Positions 9,052 to 18,589 of a stretch of 64,000 nucleotides of DNA are shown here, piece by piece. Position numbers and translations under genes: made by a program. The notes under the pieces were generated by a model that had not been told where the DNA came from, searched no databases, and saw only the letters and a program-made list of their open reading frames with translations. The DNA lies in NCBI GenBank assembly GCA_963829705.1, contig CAWHJN010000004.1, positions 124,001-188,000 of the forward strand, in the 5' to 3' direction. Origin of the DNA: CAWHJN01 sp963829705. Lineage in GTDB: Bacteria > Bacteroidota > Rhodothermia > Rhodothermales > BA12. The stretch's first letter is position 1. Every line of letters starts with the position of its first letter.

Positions 9052-10374
9052 ATGTCGTATCTCGCCGATTGCATCGAACAGGTCGCCGCCGCTCCCGTCG
9101 TCGCGCGGCGGTTCGGGCGGGTGCAGTCTGCCGTGGGGCTGCTCGTCGAGGCCAGCCATGTGGGTGCGGCGGTAGGCGAGCTGTGCTACCTCTACGACGC
9201 CGAGACGCCCACGGGCCGGTTCGTGCCTGCCGAGGTCGTCGGCATCCGGGGGCACACGACGGTGCTGATGCCGCTCGAAGAAACGCACGGTTTGCGGTCG
9301 GGCTGCCTCGTCGAGCGCGCCGGGCTGCCCCTCAGCATCGCCGTCAGCGACGCGCTGCTCGGGCGCGTCATCGACGCCAGCGGCAAGCCCATCGACGGCA
9401 AAGGGCCGCTTCCGTCGGGCACGCCTCAACCCGTGCATTGCGAGCCGCCCGCGCCGCTCCAGCGCCGCCTCATCTCCGAACGGATGCATACGGGCGTCCG
9501 CGCCGTCGATGCGTTTCTGACGATGGGCAAGGGCCAGCGCATCGGCATCTTCGCCGGGTCGGGCGTGGGCAAGAGCACACTGCTCGGCATGATGGCGCGG
9601 CAGACGGAGGCCGACATCAACGTGATCGCCCTCATCGGCGAGCGAGGCCGCGAGGTGCGCGAGTTCGTCGAGGACAGCCTGGGGCCGGAAGGCATGGCGC
9701 GCTCGGTCGTCGTGGCCGTCACGAGCGACCAGGCGGCGATGAGCCGCGTCAAGGGCGCGTTCGTGGCGATGGCGATTGCCGAGCACTTCCGCGACCGTGG
9801 GCAGAACGTGCTCATGATGATGGACTCCGTCACCCGCGTGGCGATGGCGCAGCGCGAGATCGGGCTGGCCGTGGGCGAGCCGCCGACGACGCGCGGCTAC
9901 ACGCCGAGTGTTTTCGCGCTGCTACCGCGCCTGCTCGAACGCGCCGGTCCAGGCGAGGTCGGCACCATCACGGGCCTCTTCACCGTGCTCGTGGACGGCG
10001 ACGACATGAACGAGCCCGTCGCCGATGCCGTGCGGGGTATCCTCGACGGCCACGTGGTGCTCTCGCGCCACCTCGCGCACGCGGGCCACTTCCCGGCCAT
10101 CGACATCCTCCAGAGCGTCAGCCGCGTGATGACGCGCGTGGCTCCCGACGAGCACCTCCACGCCGCCGACACCGCCCGCCGCCTGCTGGCCGACTACCAC
10201 CGCAGCGAAGACCTCATCCGCATCGGCGCGTACGTCAAGGGCACCGACTCCGGCACCGACCGCGCCATCGCGGCGCGCGAGCCGCTCAACGGGTTTCTGC
10301 GCCAGCGCTCCCACGGCGACGCTGCCCCGGACGCCTCCGAGGAACTGGTCCGCGTGCTGGGCAACGCGGGCTGA
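9052..10374 (+). CDS. fliI: FliI/YscN-type export ATPase
   Basis: 440 residues, the normal length for FliI. It is the cytoplasmic hexameric ATPase that powers flagellar (or type III) protein export. It has an F1-beta-like N-terminal barrel, Walker A GIFAGSGVGKST (about residues 164-176), the family signature DVIALIGERGREVREF-like block (NVIALIGERGREVREFVE), Walker B VLMMMDSVTRVAMAQREIG and the FliI/YscN stretch GEPPTTRGYTPSVFALLPRL. The ATP synthase beta subunit is excluded by that GYTPSVF signature. No other flagellar gene (fliF, G, H, J) is adjacent, so the gene is isolated here. The chemoreceptor at 1-1569 is consistent with motility. Confidence 0.92.
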   Translation: MSYLADCIEQVAAAPVVARRFGRVQSAVGLLVEASHVGAAVGELCYLYDAETPTGRFVPAEVVGIRGHTTVLMPLEETHGLRSGCLVERAGLPLSIAVSDALLGRVIDASGKPIDGKGPLPSGTPQPVHCEPPAPLQRRLISERMHTGVRAVDAFLTMGKGQRIGIFAGSGVGKSTLLGMMARQTEADINVIALIGERGREVREFVEDSLGPEGMARSVVVAVTSDQAAMSRVKGAFVAMAIAEHFRDRGQNVLMMMDSVTRVAMAQREIGLAVGEPPTTRGYTPSVFALLPRLLERAGPGEVGTITGLFTVLVDGDDMNEPVADAVRGILDGHVVLSRHLAHAGHFPAIDILQSVSRVMTRVAPDEHLHAADTARRLLADYHRSEDLIRIGAYVKGTDSGTDRAIAAREPLNGFLRQRSHGDAAPDASEELVRVLGNAG

Positions 10375-10457
10375 CCGCGAAATTGCAGCACACGAACCCG
10401 GTAGTTTTTCCATAGCGGCGCGGGGTATCCTGCGGGAAGACGCCCATCCCGAACGCC

Positions 10458-11526
10458 ATGAACGCCCCGATTTCCAAATCCGACCGCTGGAACGCCCTCG
10501 CCACACGCGACCGCCGCGCCGACGGGCTTTTCGTCTACGCCGTCCGAACCACCGGCGTCTTTTGCCGCCCGTCGTGTACGGCCCGCACGCCGAAACCGGC
10601 CCACGTCGCGTTTTTCGAGACGCCAGAGGAGGCCCTCGCGGCGGGCTTTCGGGCGTGCAAAAAATGCCGCCCCGATCATCCGGCGGGTACCCCAGCCGAG
10701 GAAACGGTGGCGCGTATAAAGGCACTGCTGGACAGAGCCGAAACCCCGATCCCGCTCGACGTGCTTGCGGAGAGAGGTAGACTGGAGCGTGGCGCACCTC
10801 CAGAAAACATTCACCCGGCTCGTGGGCCTCTCGCCCCGCCGGTACGCTGAGGCGCGTCGGCTGGAACGCGCGAAGGCGGCGCTGCACGATGGGCAGACCG
10901 TGCTGGAGGCGACGTACGCGGGGGGCTATTCGTCGGCGAACGCGCTCTACGAAACCGACGCGCTGGGCATGACACCCGGCGCGTACCGCCGCAAGGGCGC
11001 GGGCGAGACGATCACGTATGGCATCTTCGACAGCGACCTCGGCGCGCTGCTCGTCGCGGCGACCGGCGTGGGCCTCTGCGCCGTCACCCTCGGCGACGAT
11101 GCCGGGCCGCTCGAAACGGCGCTGCGCGGCACGTTTGCCCGAGCCACACTCGTGCGTGACGAGGCTGCCGTCGAAACGCACGCGCACCCCATCGTCCACT
11201 ACGTCAACCGCGCCGCGCCGGGTGACGCGCTCCTCGCGTTGCCCCTCGACGCGCGCGGGACGGACTTCCAGCAGCAGGTGTGGCACGCGCTGCGGCAGAT
11301 TCCCTGCGGCGAAACACGGTCGTACGGCGACGTGGCGAAAGCCATCGGCAGGCCCACCGCCACGCGTGCCGTCGCGCAGGCGTGCGGAGCCAACCCCGTC
11401 GCGCTCGTCGTGCCCTGCCACCGCGTCGTAGGCAGCGACGGCGCGCTACGGGGCTACCGCTGGGGATCGGCGCGCAAAAAGGCGCTGTTGGGGTTGGAGG
11501 CCGGGGATCTGAGATTGGAGCTTTGA
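10458..11526 (+). pseudogene. ada: Ada methylated-DNA--protein-cysteine methyltransferase, one-base frameshift
   Basis: Repairs alkylated DNA and activates its own regulon. Frame 1 (10458 to about 10770) encodes the zinc-binding N domain with the methyl-acceptor FCRPSCTAR and CKKCRP, then LDRAETPIPLDVLAE. The protein continues in the next frame from about 10777 with VDWSVAHLQKTFTRLVGLSP (AraC-type HTH) and the MGMT domain including VALVVPCHRVVGSDGALRG. The span is 1069 bases, which is 356 codons plus one base, so one extra base lies in the GAGAGAGG stretch at 10770-10777. Corrected, it gives 355 residues, the usual Ada length. All active residues are intact, so a sequencing indel is as likely as a real mutation. 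It lies 83 bp downstream of fliI. Confidence 0.88.
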
Positions 11527-11608
11527 GGACAGACGTTGGCGTGCGAAGCGGTAGGTTCTTGCGTTTCGTCAAGGCTGCTGTATGTCCACCTCTTCAGATT
11601 GTCCGTAC

Positions 11609-13894
11609 ATGGCGCGACTGCTACTCGTTTTGCTGCTCGGCCTGCTCGCGTTTTCCCCCGCCGCCGCGCAGGTGCGGCTCGAAGGGCTCGTCGTGGATCG
11701 GACGACCGGCGTGCCGGTCGCGCAGGTACACGTGCAGGACGAGGACGGCGGGCGCGGGTCGGTGACGAACGAGAACGGGCGCTTCCGCCTGGAGGTCGAG
11801 AAGTTGCCGGTGACGCTGACCTTCCGGCACATCAGCTACGCCGTGCAGCGCGTCGCGGTGCGCGAACCGGGCGAGATCACCGTGCGGCTCGTGCCCGCGC
11901 AGATCACGCTGGGCGAGTTGCTGGTGGTCGGTGAGGACTTCGCGCCGAGCCTCATGGAGCGCGTCATCCGCAGGAAACGGCAGATGCGTCAGAACCTCGA
12001 AACCGTCGCCTCGGCGGGCTACACGCGGTTGCTGCTCGAAAAACAGGGCGAGATCGTGCTGATGAGCGAGGCTGTGTTCGACGCCTACTGGGATGCGCGG
12101 CGGGGCATCCGCGAGGTCATTCGGTCGCGGCGCGAGTCGGCCGATTTCTACGCCACGTTCGGCTTCGAGGCCACCGGCCCCGTGCCCAATTTCTACGACG
12201 ACCGCATCGCGCTGGGCGGGCTGGACTTTATCGGCCCGACGCATCCCGACGCGCTCAAACACTACGTTTTCACGCTGGCGCGGCGGCGCGAGGCAGGCGC
12301 ACAGACGATCTACGACCTCTACATCACCCCGCGCGCGGAAACCGAAAACACGCTCATCGGCACGCTCTCCGTGCTCGACGGCGCGGACGTGCTCCTCTAC
12401 GCCGACCTGCGCCCGGCGCGCCACGTCGTCTTTCCGCCGCCCGTGCTCGCCTGGCAGATGGGCTACCAGCAGCAGTTCGGCCCTGCCGCCGACAGCACGC
12501 TCTGGTGGCCGCTCGACCTCCACGCCGAGGGCCGCGTGACCGTCGCCGACGGCGCGCGCGACGAACGCACCGCCTTCGCCTCGCTCACCGCCCGGCTGTC
12601 GGACGTGCAGGTTAACGTTCCTCTTCCCGCCGAGCCATACCAATCGCCTGACCGCGTGCAGGTGGACGTCAACTCGGTGATGGACGACCAGCTGTTTTAC
12701 CGGGGCGAGGGCATCGTGCCACTGTCGCCCCGCGAAATCGAGGCGCTGGGGCGGTTGCAGGGCTTCCCGCTGACACTGGCCGAGGCGTTCCCCGCCGAGG
12801 CGCAGGGCGGCTTTCTGAATGCCTTTCGCGGCTACCGCGCGGGCGAGCCGCCGTGGACGTGGCCGGAGGTGTTCGGGGTACGTTTCCGCACGCGCTACAA
12901 CCGCGTCGATGGCGTTTTCCGAGGCGTCGGGCAGACGTACGGCGCGGGAGACAAACAACTGGAAGTGCGCGCCGGGCAGCGCTCGTCGCGGGGGCGGCTG
13001 ACGTACTACGCGCGCCTCCGCCGCCCGCTCGGGCCGCTGTACGTCGAGGGGCTGTACGACGACGACACGTTCGCCCAACTCCACGGCTCGCGTTACCCCG
13101 ACGTGCTCGCGTCGATTCCTGCGCTCGCGGGCTCGTCGTATTTCGACTACGGCATCCGGGTACGGTACGCGATGACCCTGGGCGTCGAAAAGGTGCGCTG
13201 GCAGGCAGCGCTCACCGGCGCGCACGACGTGTACCGCAGCACCGACCGCCTCCTCCGCAGCGGCGTCGTGGGCCGTTTTGACCCCAATCCTGCGCTCGAT
13301 GCCGGGCGGTTCAACCGCCTGCGCGCCGCCGCCCGCTACGCCACGCCCCCCGCCTCCCGCGCCCTCGACGCCTCCGCCGAAGCCGACGTGATCCACGCTG
13401 GAAGCCCAGGGACCTCCGCCCGCGTCGGCGTGCGCCTCGACGTGCAGGTGCCGACGTTCGCGGCGCGGCGCTTCGACCCGAACACGCTGCGCGTGCGGCT
13501 GGCGGGTGGTGTTTCAGGGGGCACGCTGCCTGTGCAAGAACGGTGGGCACTCGACGGGCAACTGGCGGGCTTCGCGCCGTTCGGCGTTTTGCACGGTCGC
13601 CTCGCCCGGCCCTACGCAGGAGATGCCTACGCCGCGCTGTTCTGGCAGCACGATTTCCGCACGCGCCCGTTCGAGATCCTCCACCTGTGGCCGCTCGTCG
13701 GCGCGGGGACGGGCCTGCGGCTGCGCGGCGCGCACGGCAGGACGTGGCAGGAGGGCGCCCCTGCGATGCCGTGGCACCACGAAATCGGCCTCGACGCCAC
13801 GCGCCTGTTCGCCACGCCGCTGCGCGTGGGCCTCACCCGCCGCCTCGACGCGCCCGGCTGGTACGGCGCGTTCGGCTTCGACGTGCGTTGGTAG
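11609..13894 (+). CDS. DUF5686-like outer-membrane protein with carboxypeptidase-regulatory domain
   Basis: 761 residues from the ATG at 11609 (signal MARLLLVLLLGLLAFSPAAA). An in-frame ATG at 11582 would add nine residues. The first 100 mature residues form the CarboxypepD_reg-like Ig fold common at the N terminus of Bacteroidota outer-membrane proteins (LEGLVVDRTTGVPVAQVHVQ, GRFRLEVEKLPVTLTFRHIS). The rest matches the DUF5686 pattern: an alpha-rich segment (MERVIRRKRQMRQNLETV), then a long beta-barrel ending FGFDVRW. No TonB plug is present. The family role is not settled. It is convergent with the TonB receptor gene (37 bp gap). Confidence 0.75.
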   Translation: MARLLLVLLLGLLAFSPAAAQVRLEGLVVDRTTGVPVAQVHVQDEDGGRGSVTNENGRFRLEVEKLPVTLTFRHISYAVQRVAVREPGEITVRLVPAQITLGELLVVGEDFAPSLMERVIRRKRQMRQNLETVASAGYTRLLLEKQGEIVLMSEAVFDAYWDARRGIREVIRSRRESADFYATFGFEATGPVPNFYDDRIALGGLDFIGPTHPDALKHYVFTLARRREAGAQTIYDLYITPRAETENTLIGTLSVLDGADVLLYADLRPARHVVFPPPVLAWQMGYQQQFGPAADSTLWWPLDLHAEGRVTVADGARDERTAFASLTARLSDVQVNVPLPAEPYQSPDRVQVDVNSVMDDQLFYRGEGIVPLSPREIEALGRLQGFPLTLAEAFPAEAQGGFLNAFRGYRAGEPPWTWPEVFGVRFRTRYNRVDGVFRGVGQTYGAGDKQLEVRAGQRSSRGRLTYYARLRRPLGPLYVEGLYDDDTFAQLHGSRYPDVLASIPALAGSSYFDYGIRVRYAMTLGVEKVRWQAALTGAHDVYRSTDRLLRSGVVGRFDPNPALDAGRFNRLRAAARYATPPASRALDASAEADVIHAGSPGTSARVGVRLDVQVPTFAARRFDPNTLRVRLAGGVSGGTLPVQERWALDGQLAGFAPFGVLHGRLARPYAGDAYAALFWQHDFRTRPFEILHLWPLVGAGTGLRLRGAHGRTWQEGAPAMPWHHEIGLDATRLFATPLRVGLTRRLDAPGWYGAFGFDVRW

Positions 13895-13931
13895 CGGTTG
13901 GCGTCTTCTTTCAGCCTCCAATCTTCACCCC

Positions 13932-15809
13932 TCACCACGCCACCCGCGCGCCGAAGAGGAGCCACCGGCCCGGCATCGCGGCAAAGACCTCGGTGTAGCG
14001 CGTGTCGAATACGTTGCGGACTTCGGTGGAGAGTTGCACGCGCGCTACGGCGAGCGGCAGGGTGCAGGCGGCGCGCAGGTTGTGGACGCTGTACGCCGCG
14101 CCGTCGAGCGGCTGTTTGACGAGCGACTGCACGCCCACCGTCACGTGCCCGGCGTCGAGCGCGGCGGCGAGTTGGCCAAGGTGGCGGGCGTTCGTAAGTG
14201 CGTATTTCGCCTGCACGCCGGGGCCGAGGTTTTCGATGGCGGCGTCGAGGTAGGTGTACGCTCCGTTCAGCCGCAGCCGGGCCACGCCGAGGTCGAGCGA
14301 TCCATCTGCTTCGAGTTCGAGGCCATCAGTGCGGACTTCCAGCAGGTTCTGCGCGCGGAAAACGGTGTCGGCGGGCGTCAGCTTGACGAAGTCGATGAGG
14401 TTGTCCACCCGGCGCGTGAACACGGTGGCGTGCAGCGCGAGGCCATCGAGGTACGCATCGGCGCCGACCTCGGCCGTCCACGACCGCTCGGCCTCCAGAT
14501 CGGGGTTGCCGTAGTCGCGCCCGCGCGGACGCGCCAGGCGGGTGTTGAAATACCGCTCGACGTACGTCGGCGCGCGCACCGACCGGCCCGCAGCAGCGCG
14601 AAACGTCAGGTTTTCTATTGAAAACGCCAGCGCGCCCTGCGGCGTGATTTCCGTTCCGTAGCCCGGGTCGTGGTCGAGGCGGAGGCTGCCCGAGGCGGTA
14701 AAGCCCGGCAGCGGATGCGCCCGCAGACCCGCGTACACGCCCGCCGAGGCGTCGCCGTGCTGGCCGAGGTTGTTCGAGTCGATGTCGCGCAAAAGTGCCG
14801 TCACACCCGTCGTAGCGACGATCCCGGAAGGCAGCGTCTGGTGGAGCGCCACCAGCGCTGTCGCCTGCCGGCTCGTGTGCTCGTTGGCGGGCGTGGCCGG
14901 GTTGTAGACGTAGCGGTCGCGGTGGGCGCGCGTACCGATCTGCGCGGTGAAGCGCGTCGCCCTCGCCGGATCGGTGGTGAGGCCGAGGTGCGCCCAGTAC
15001 GTTTCTGTGGCCTCGCGGGCGGTGTCGGAGGGGAAGGGGGTGTAGAAGCGGACGGCGTCGAAGGCGCGGGCGTCGAAGGCAGCGCGGCCTGTGATCTGCG
15101 CGCGGCCCTGCCGGTGGTGGAAAGCGGCGGTGGCAGCACCACGCTCGAAGCCCGCCCGCAGCGGTCCCACGGTCGAGTCGAGGTTGACGATCTCGTGGCC
15201 GTCGGAGCGTCCGTACGCGCCGCCCACGCTCCACCGCGTCGCGCCGTTGCCGAAGCGCGCCGCCCCCTCGGCCTGCGCGAGCGCGTGCGATCCGCCCTCC
15301 ATCTGTATCGTCCCGCCCGGCGGCGTGCCGCCGAGTCCGGTAAAGGTGAATACCTGGATGACGCCGCCCACGGCATCCGGGCCGTAGAGCGCCGACGCGG
15401 GGCCGCGCAGCACCTCGATGCGGGCGATCTCGGAGAGCGGGAGCGGGAAGTCACTCAGGAAATGCCCCGTCATCGGGTCGTTGAAGCGCACGCCATCGAT
15501 GAGCACGAGGACACCGCCGAAGGTCGAGCCGCGCAGGGTCAGGTCGCTCTGCACGCCCATCGCACCCCGGCTGAACACCTCGACCCCAGCTGCTGTCCGC
15601 AAGAGTTCGTCGAACGACGCGGCGGGCAGCGCCGCGATGTCGGCTGTCGTCAGCACGGTTACCCTTCGGCCCGTTTGCCGCGCCTCCACCGGCTCGCGCA
15701 GCGCTGTGACGACGATGCTGTCTGGCAGTGCGACGGGCGGGAGCGTCTGCGCGGCGGCGGGCAGGGCGCAGAAACCGAGCAGGCCGAGGACGGCAAGCAA
15801 TCTGGACAT
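13932..15809 (-). CDS. TonB-dependent outer-membrane receptor (BtuB/siderophore-receptor type)
   Basis: 625 residues from the ATG at 15809, which begins the signal MSRLLAVLGLLGFCALPAAA; a longer frame to 15968 is not needed. The TonB box region is followed by a plug domain: DSIVVTALREPVEARQTGR, LLRTAAGVEVFSRGAMG, DLTLRGSTFGGVLVLIDGVR and IARIEVLRGPASALYGPDAV. A 22-strand barrel follows and ends in GARVAW. Length and plug resemble BtuB-like or small siderophore receptors. No cobalamin riboswitch or iron-box motif was recognised upstream, and no TonB/ExbBD or ABC partner is adjacent, so the ligand is open. Confidence 0.9.
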   Translation of the reverse strand: MSRLLAVLGLLGFCALPAAAQTLPPVALPDSIVVTALREPVEARQTGRRVTVLTTADIAALPAASFDELLRTAAGVEVFSRGAMGVQSDLTLRGSTFGGVLVLIDGVRFNDPMTGHFLSDFPLPLSEIARIEVLRGPASALYGPDAVGGVIQVFTFTGLGGTPPGGTIQMEGGSHALAQAEGAARFGNGATRWSVGGAYGRSDGHEIVNLDSTVGPLRAGFERGAATAAFHHRQGRAQITGRAAFDARAFDAVRFYTPFPSDTAREATETYWAHLGLTTDPARATRFTAQIGTRAHRDRYVYNPATPANEHTSRQATALVALHQTLPSGIVATTGVTALLRDIDSNNLGQHGDASAGVYAGLRAHPLPGFTASGSLRLDHDPGYGTEITPQGALAFSIENLTFRAAAGRSVRAPTYVERYFNTRLARPRGRDYGNPDLEAERSWTAEVGADAYLDGLALHATVFTRRVDNLIDFVKLTPADTVFRAQNLLEVRTDGLELEADGSLDLGVARLRLNGAYTYLDAAIENLGPGVQAKYALTNARHLGQLAAALDAGHVTVGVQSLVKQPLDGAAYSVHNLRAACTLPLAVARVQLSTEVRNVFDTRYTEVFAAMPGRWLLFGARVAW

Positions 15810-15860
15810 GAGGCGGCGGGCGAGCAAAGTGGGAGGAAGATCGCGCCCCGGCAGCCTGTC

Positions 15861-15899
15861 CGGCTTCGCTGGTTCGCGTGCTGCACCCGACTTCGCTGG
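15861..15899. repeat. 12 bp direct repeat upstream of the TonB receptor
   Basis: CGGCTTCGCTGG at 15861-15872 and CGACTTCGCTGG at 15888-15899. Starts are 27 bp apart, 52-90 bp upstream of the receptor ATG. A regulator binding on nearly one helical face is conceivable. Weak evidence. Confidence 0.3.
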
Positions 15900-16000
15900 A
15901 AACTCGTCCCTCATTTCCGTTCTTTGCCCCGCGTGCAGGTTGCGATGAATCGCCAACGGGCGCAGCACGCTGCTTCCCTATCACTACCATTTGAGCCTGC

Positions 16001-16030
16001 AACTTCCGCGTTTCCACTTCCGACTTCCCC
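16001..16030 (+). repeat. TTCCG-rich element directly upstream of nadD
   Basis: It contains the 14-base core ACTTCCGCGTTTCC at 16002-16015 and extends to two bases before the ATG. The same core occurs at 59866-59879 (upstream of gcvH) and inverted at 31044-31057. Related heptamers precede accC. Confidence 0.55.
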
Positions 16031-16032
16031 CC

Positions 16033-16611
16033 ATGCACCTCGGCCTTTTCGGTGGTACGTTTGACCCGCCGCACATCGGGCACCTGATCGTCGCGGAGGT
16101 GCTGCGCGAGGCGTTCAGGCTGGACAAGGTGCTGTGGATGGTCGCGGCCACACCGCCGCACAAGCAGGACCGGCGCGTGACGGACGCCGAAAGTCGGCTC
16201 GCGCTCGTCGAGGCCGCCATCGCGGGCAACCCGCATTTCGAGGCGTCGCGGCTCGAACTCGACCGCGAGGGGCCGTCGTACACCGTCGACACGCTGCGGC
16301 GTCTGCACGGCCTTTACCCCGAGGCGAAATGGTCGCTGCTCGTCGGAGCCGACAGTCTCGCAGGCTTCCCGTCGTGGCGCGAGCCCGCTGAGATCGCCCG
16401 CCTGGCCGATCTCGTCGTCTACCAGCGCGCCGGGCATCCTGCGCCGTCCGTGCTCGGCGGCATGGCCGTGCGCTTCGCCGACGCCGGTCGGGTGGACGTG
16501 TCGAGTTCGGAGATCCGGGCGCGGCTGGCGGCGGGGCGGTCGGTGCGCTACCTCGTGCCAGAGGCCGTGCTGCGGCGCATCGAAGCGGGGGGGCTGTACC
16601 GCGAAGCGTGA
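16033..16611 (+). CDS. nadD: nicotinate-nucleotide adenylyltransferase
   Basis: Makes nicotinate adenine dinucleotide from nicotinate mononucleotide and ATP in NAD synthesis. 192 residues. The ATG at 16033 places the nucleotidyltransferase motif GLFGGTFDPPHIGH at the extreme N terminus, as in the family. A TTG start at 15991 is possible but would translate the TTCCG repeat. Other marks are ATPPHKQDRRVTDAESRLAL, the central GADSLAGFPSWRE and the C-terminal ISSTEIR-equivalent DVSSSEIRARLAAGRSVRYL with VPEAVLRRIE. It stands alone on the plus strand, with infA 135 bp further on. Confidence 0.96.
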   Translation: MHLGLFGGTFDPPHIGHLIVAEVLREAFRLDKVLWMVAATPPHKQDRRVTDAESRLALVEAAIAGNPHFEASRLELDREGPSYTVDTLRRLHGLYPEAKWSLLVGADSLAGFPSWREPAEIARLADLVVYQRAGHPAPSVLGGMAVRFADAGRVDVSSSEIRARLAAGRSVRYLVPEAVLRRIEAGGLYREA

Positions 16612-16746
16612 TGGGCGGGGGCGTACGGGTGTGCCTGCAGCCTCAAAACGCGGCGTGCGAACCCGGAGCGGCGGTCGTTCGTAGGAAAAAGTTACGCGCG
16701 GCTACAGTAGGCCGTGCTCCCACGAATGCGCGTGTGCGCACCCTAT

Positions 16747-16965
16747 ATGGCCAAACAGCAACCCATCCAGCAAGAAGGCGTCGTCACCGAGGCGCTGCCC
16801 AACGCCCAGTTCCGCGTCAAACTCTCCAACGGACACGAAATCCTCGGCCTGCTCTCGGGCAAGATGCGAAAGTTCTTTATCCGCATCGTCCCCGGCGACC
16901 GCGTGGACGTCGAGATGTCGCCCTACGACCTGACCAAGGGCCGCATCGTCTACCGTTACAAATGA
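16747..16965 (+). CDS. infA: translation initiation factor IF-1
   Basis: 72 residues, exactly the family size. It is an OB-fold protein binding the ribosomal A site with IF-3 and IF-2. The sequence MAKQQPIQQEGVVTEALPNA, then FRVKLSNGHEILGLLSGKMR and PYDLTKGRIVYRYK, is diagnostic. The ATG at 16747 is preferred over upstream in-frame codons from 16714. It is not in a ribosomal protein cluster here. Its TGA stop directly abuts the stop of the convergent antiporter gene, so the two coding ends share the palindrome TGATCA with no spacer. Confidence 0.97.
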   Translation: MAKQQPIQQEGVVTEALPNAQFRVKLSNGHEILGLLSGKMRKFFIRIVPGDRVDVEMSPYDLTKGRIVYRYK

Positions 16966-18432
16966 TCAGCCCATCACCGCCCCGGCCACGGCAAAGAGTA
17001 CGGTCGTGACGGCGGCGGTGGCGAGGGCGTACGGAAGCTGCGTGTTGACGTGATCGACGTGGTCGCACGCCGCCGACATCGACGAGATGATGGTGGTGTC
17101 GGACAAGGGCGAGGCGTGGTCGCCGAAGATGCCGCCGGAGAGCACCGCCCCCAGCATCAGCGCGGGCGAGAGGCCGAGGCCTTCGGCGAGCGGCAGCGCG
17201 ATGGGAAAGAGGATGGCGAAGCCCGTCCACGACGACCCGAGCGTGAACGAGACGAAGCCCGCCACGACGAACACGAGCGGCGGCATCCACCACGTCGGCC
17301 CCGTTTCGCCGACGAGCCCGACGAGGTACGGCCCCATCTCCAGCGCCCGCGACACCTGCCCGAGCGCGAACGCGAACACGATCAGCACCGTCACGCCGAC
17401 GAGCCCGGCGCTCCCCTTGAGCACGAGGTCGGCAGACTCGGCCACGCTCAAAACCGAGCGTCCGCGCCGCGGGATGGCATAGAGCAGCATCGCCGCGCCG
17501 ATAGCCAGCCCCACGGCCCACAGCACCGACGTGGAGCCGCTCGCCGCCGCCAGCAGATCCCAGATGGAGGTAGCTACCTGCCCGCTTTCAGCCAGCGCGG
17601 CGCTGCCGGTGACGTAGAGCCCGACGAAGATCATCCCCACCATCACCGCCAGCGGCAGAAAGAGATCGACCGGGTTGCGCGGCGCGTGCGGCACGGGCGG
17701 CAGGTTGGCGACCTCGTCGGCCACCATCGGCACGGCGCCTTCGCGGTGCAGCGCGCCGGTGGCGGCGGCGCGCTCCTCGGCGCGGCGCATCGGCCCGAAG
17801 CCCCAGCCGGTGAAGGCGAGCACGAAGGCCAGCGCGATGGACAGGATCGCGTAGAAGTTGAACAGCAGGCTCGACGCCAGCAGCGCCACCGCACCCGTCG
17901 TGATGCCCTGCGCCGCCATCAGCCCGAGCACGTACGCGCCCCAGCCGTTGAGCGGGATCATCATGCAGACCGGCGCACTCGTAGCATCGCAGTAGTAGGC
18001 CAGCTTTTCGCGCGGCAGCTTCAGCGTGTCGAAAAACGGACGGCTGACAGCTCCGACGGTCAGGCACGTGATGCTCGACTCGACGAAGACGACCATCCCC
18101 ACGAAAAACGCCAGCAGTTCCGCGCCGCGCCGTGTCTGCCCCCAGCCGCGCCGCTGCGCCCACGCGATGAAGCCCGCCACGCCGCCTGATGCCTGCACGA
18201 GCGCGATGAGCCCGCCGACGAGCAAGCAGAAAAACACGACGCGCGTGTTGCCCGGGTCGGCGAAGACCGCCACCATCTGCGCGGCCAGTTCGGAAAGCCC
18301 CGCGATGGGATTGCCGCCCGCGAGGATCGTCGTGCCCAGCCACAGCCCGGCGAAAAGCGACAGGTACACCTGGCGCGTCCACAGCGCCAGCCCGATGGCC
18401 ACGAGCGGGGGAAGAAGGACGATCCAATCCAT
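16966..18432 (-). CDS. NhaC-type Na+/H+ antiporter family protein
   Basis: 488 residues from the ATG at 18432. It is an integral inner-membrane protein with about 11-12 hydrophobic segments. Characteristic family stretches are LSLFAGLWLGTTILAGGNP, FVESSITCLTVGAVSRPF, DATSAPVCMMIPLNGWGAYV and, near the C terminus, VLSGGIFGDHASPLSDTTII, the NhaC-family GDxxSPLSDT motif. It exchanges Na+ (or an organic cation/amino acid in some members) against protons. NhaC homologues include lysine, malate/lactate and tyrosine transporters, so the substrate is not certain. An NhaC-like transporter would fit a saline habitat. Confidence 0.9.
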   Translation of the reverse strand: MDWIVLLPPLVAIGLALWTRQVYLSLFAGLWLGTTILAGGNPIAGLSELAAQMVAVFADPGNTRVVFFCLLVGGLIALVQASGGVAGFIAWAQRRGWGQTRRGAELLAFFVGMVVFVESSITCLTVGAVSRPFFDTLKLPREKLAYYCDATSAPVCMMIPLNGWGAYVLGLMAAQGITTGAVALLASSLLFNFYAILSIALAFVLAFTGWGFGPMRRAEERAAATGALHREGAVPMVADEVANLPPVPHAPRNPVDLFLPLAVMVGMIFVGLYVTGSAALAESGQVATSIWDLLAAASGSTSVLWAVGLAIGAAMLLYAIPRRGRSVLSVAESADLVLKGSAGLVGVTVLIVFAFALGQVSRALEMGPYLVGLVGETGPTWWMPPLVFVVAGFVSFTLGSSWTGFAILFPIALPLAEGLGLSPALMLGAVLSGGIFGDHASPLSDTTIISSMSAACDHVDHVNTQLPYALATAAVTTVLFAVAGAVMG

Positions 18433-18589
18433 GTGAAGGGGGGAGCTGGGAAGTCGAAATTCGGAGGTTCGAACGGCGCGCTGCACCCTCGCCGATGACG
18501 GAACGCCGGTGGAATACCGAAGGCGGTGGGGCACAATGAATTTGTCCCGTCACTTATTCATCGCGACCACCACTGCGTCGCCAGACGAA

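Noticed and set aside
15810..15990. Cobalamin riboswitch upstream of the BtuB-like TonB receptor
   Set aside because: The conserved B12-box type core and adjacent stems could not be found on the minus strand. Only a short direct repeat is visible.
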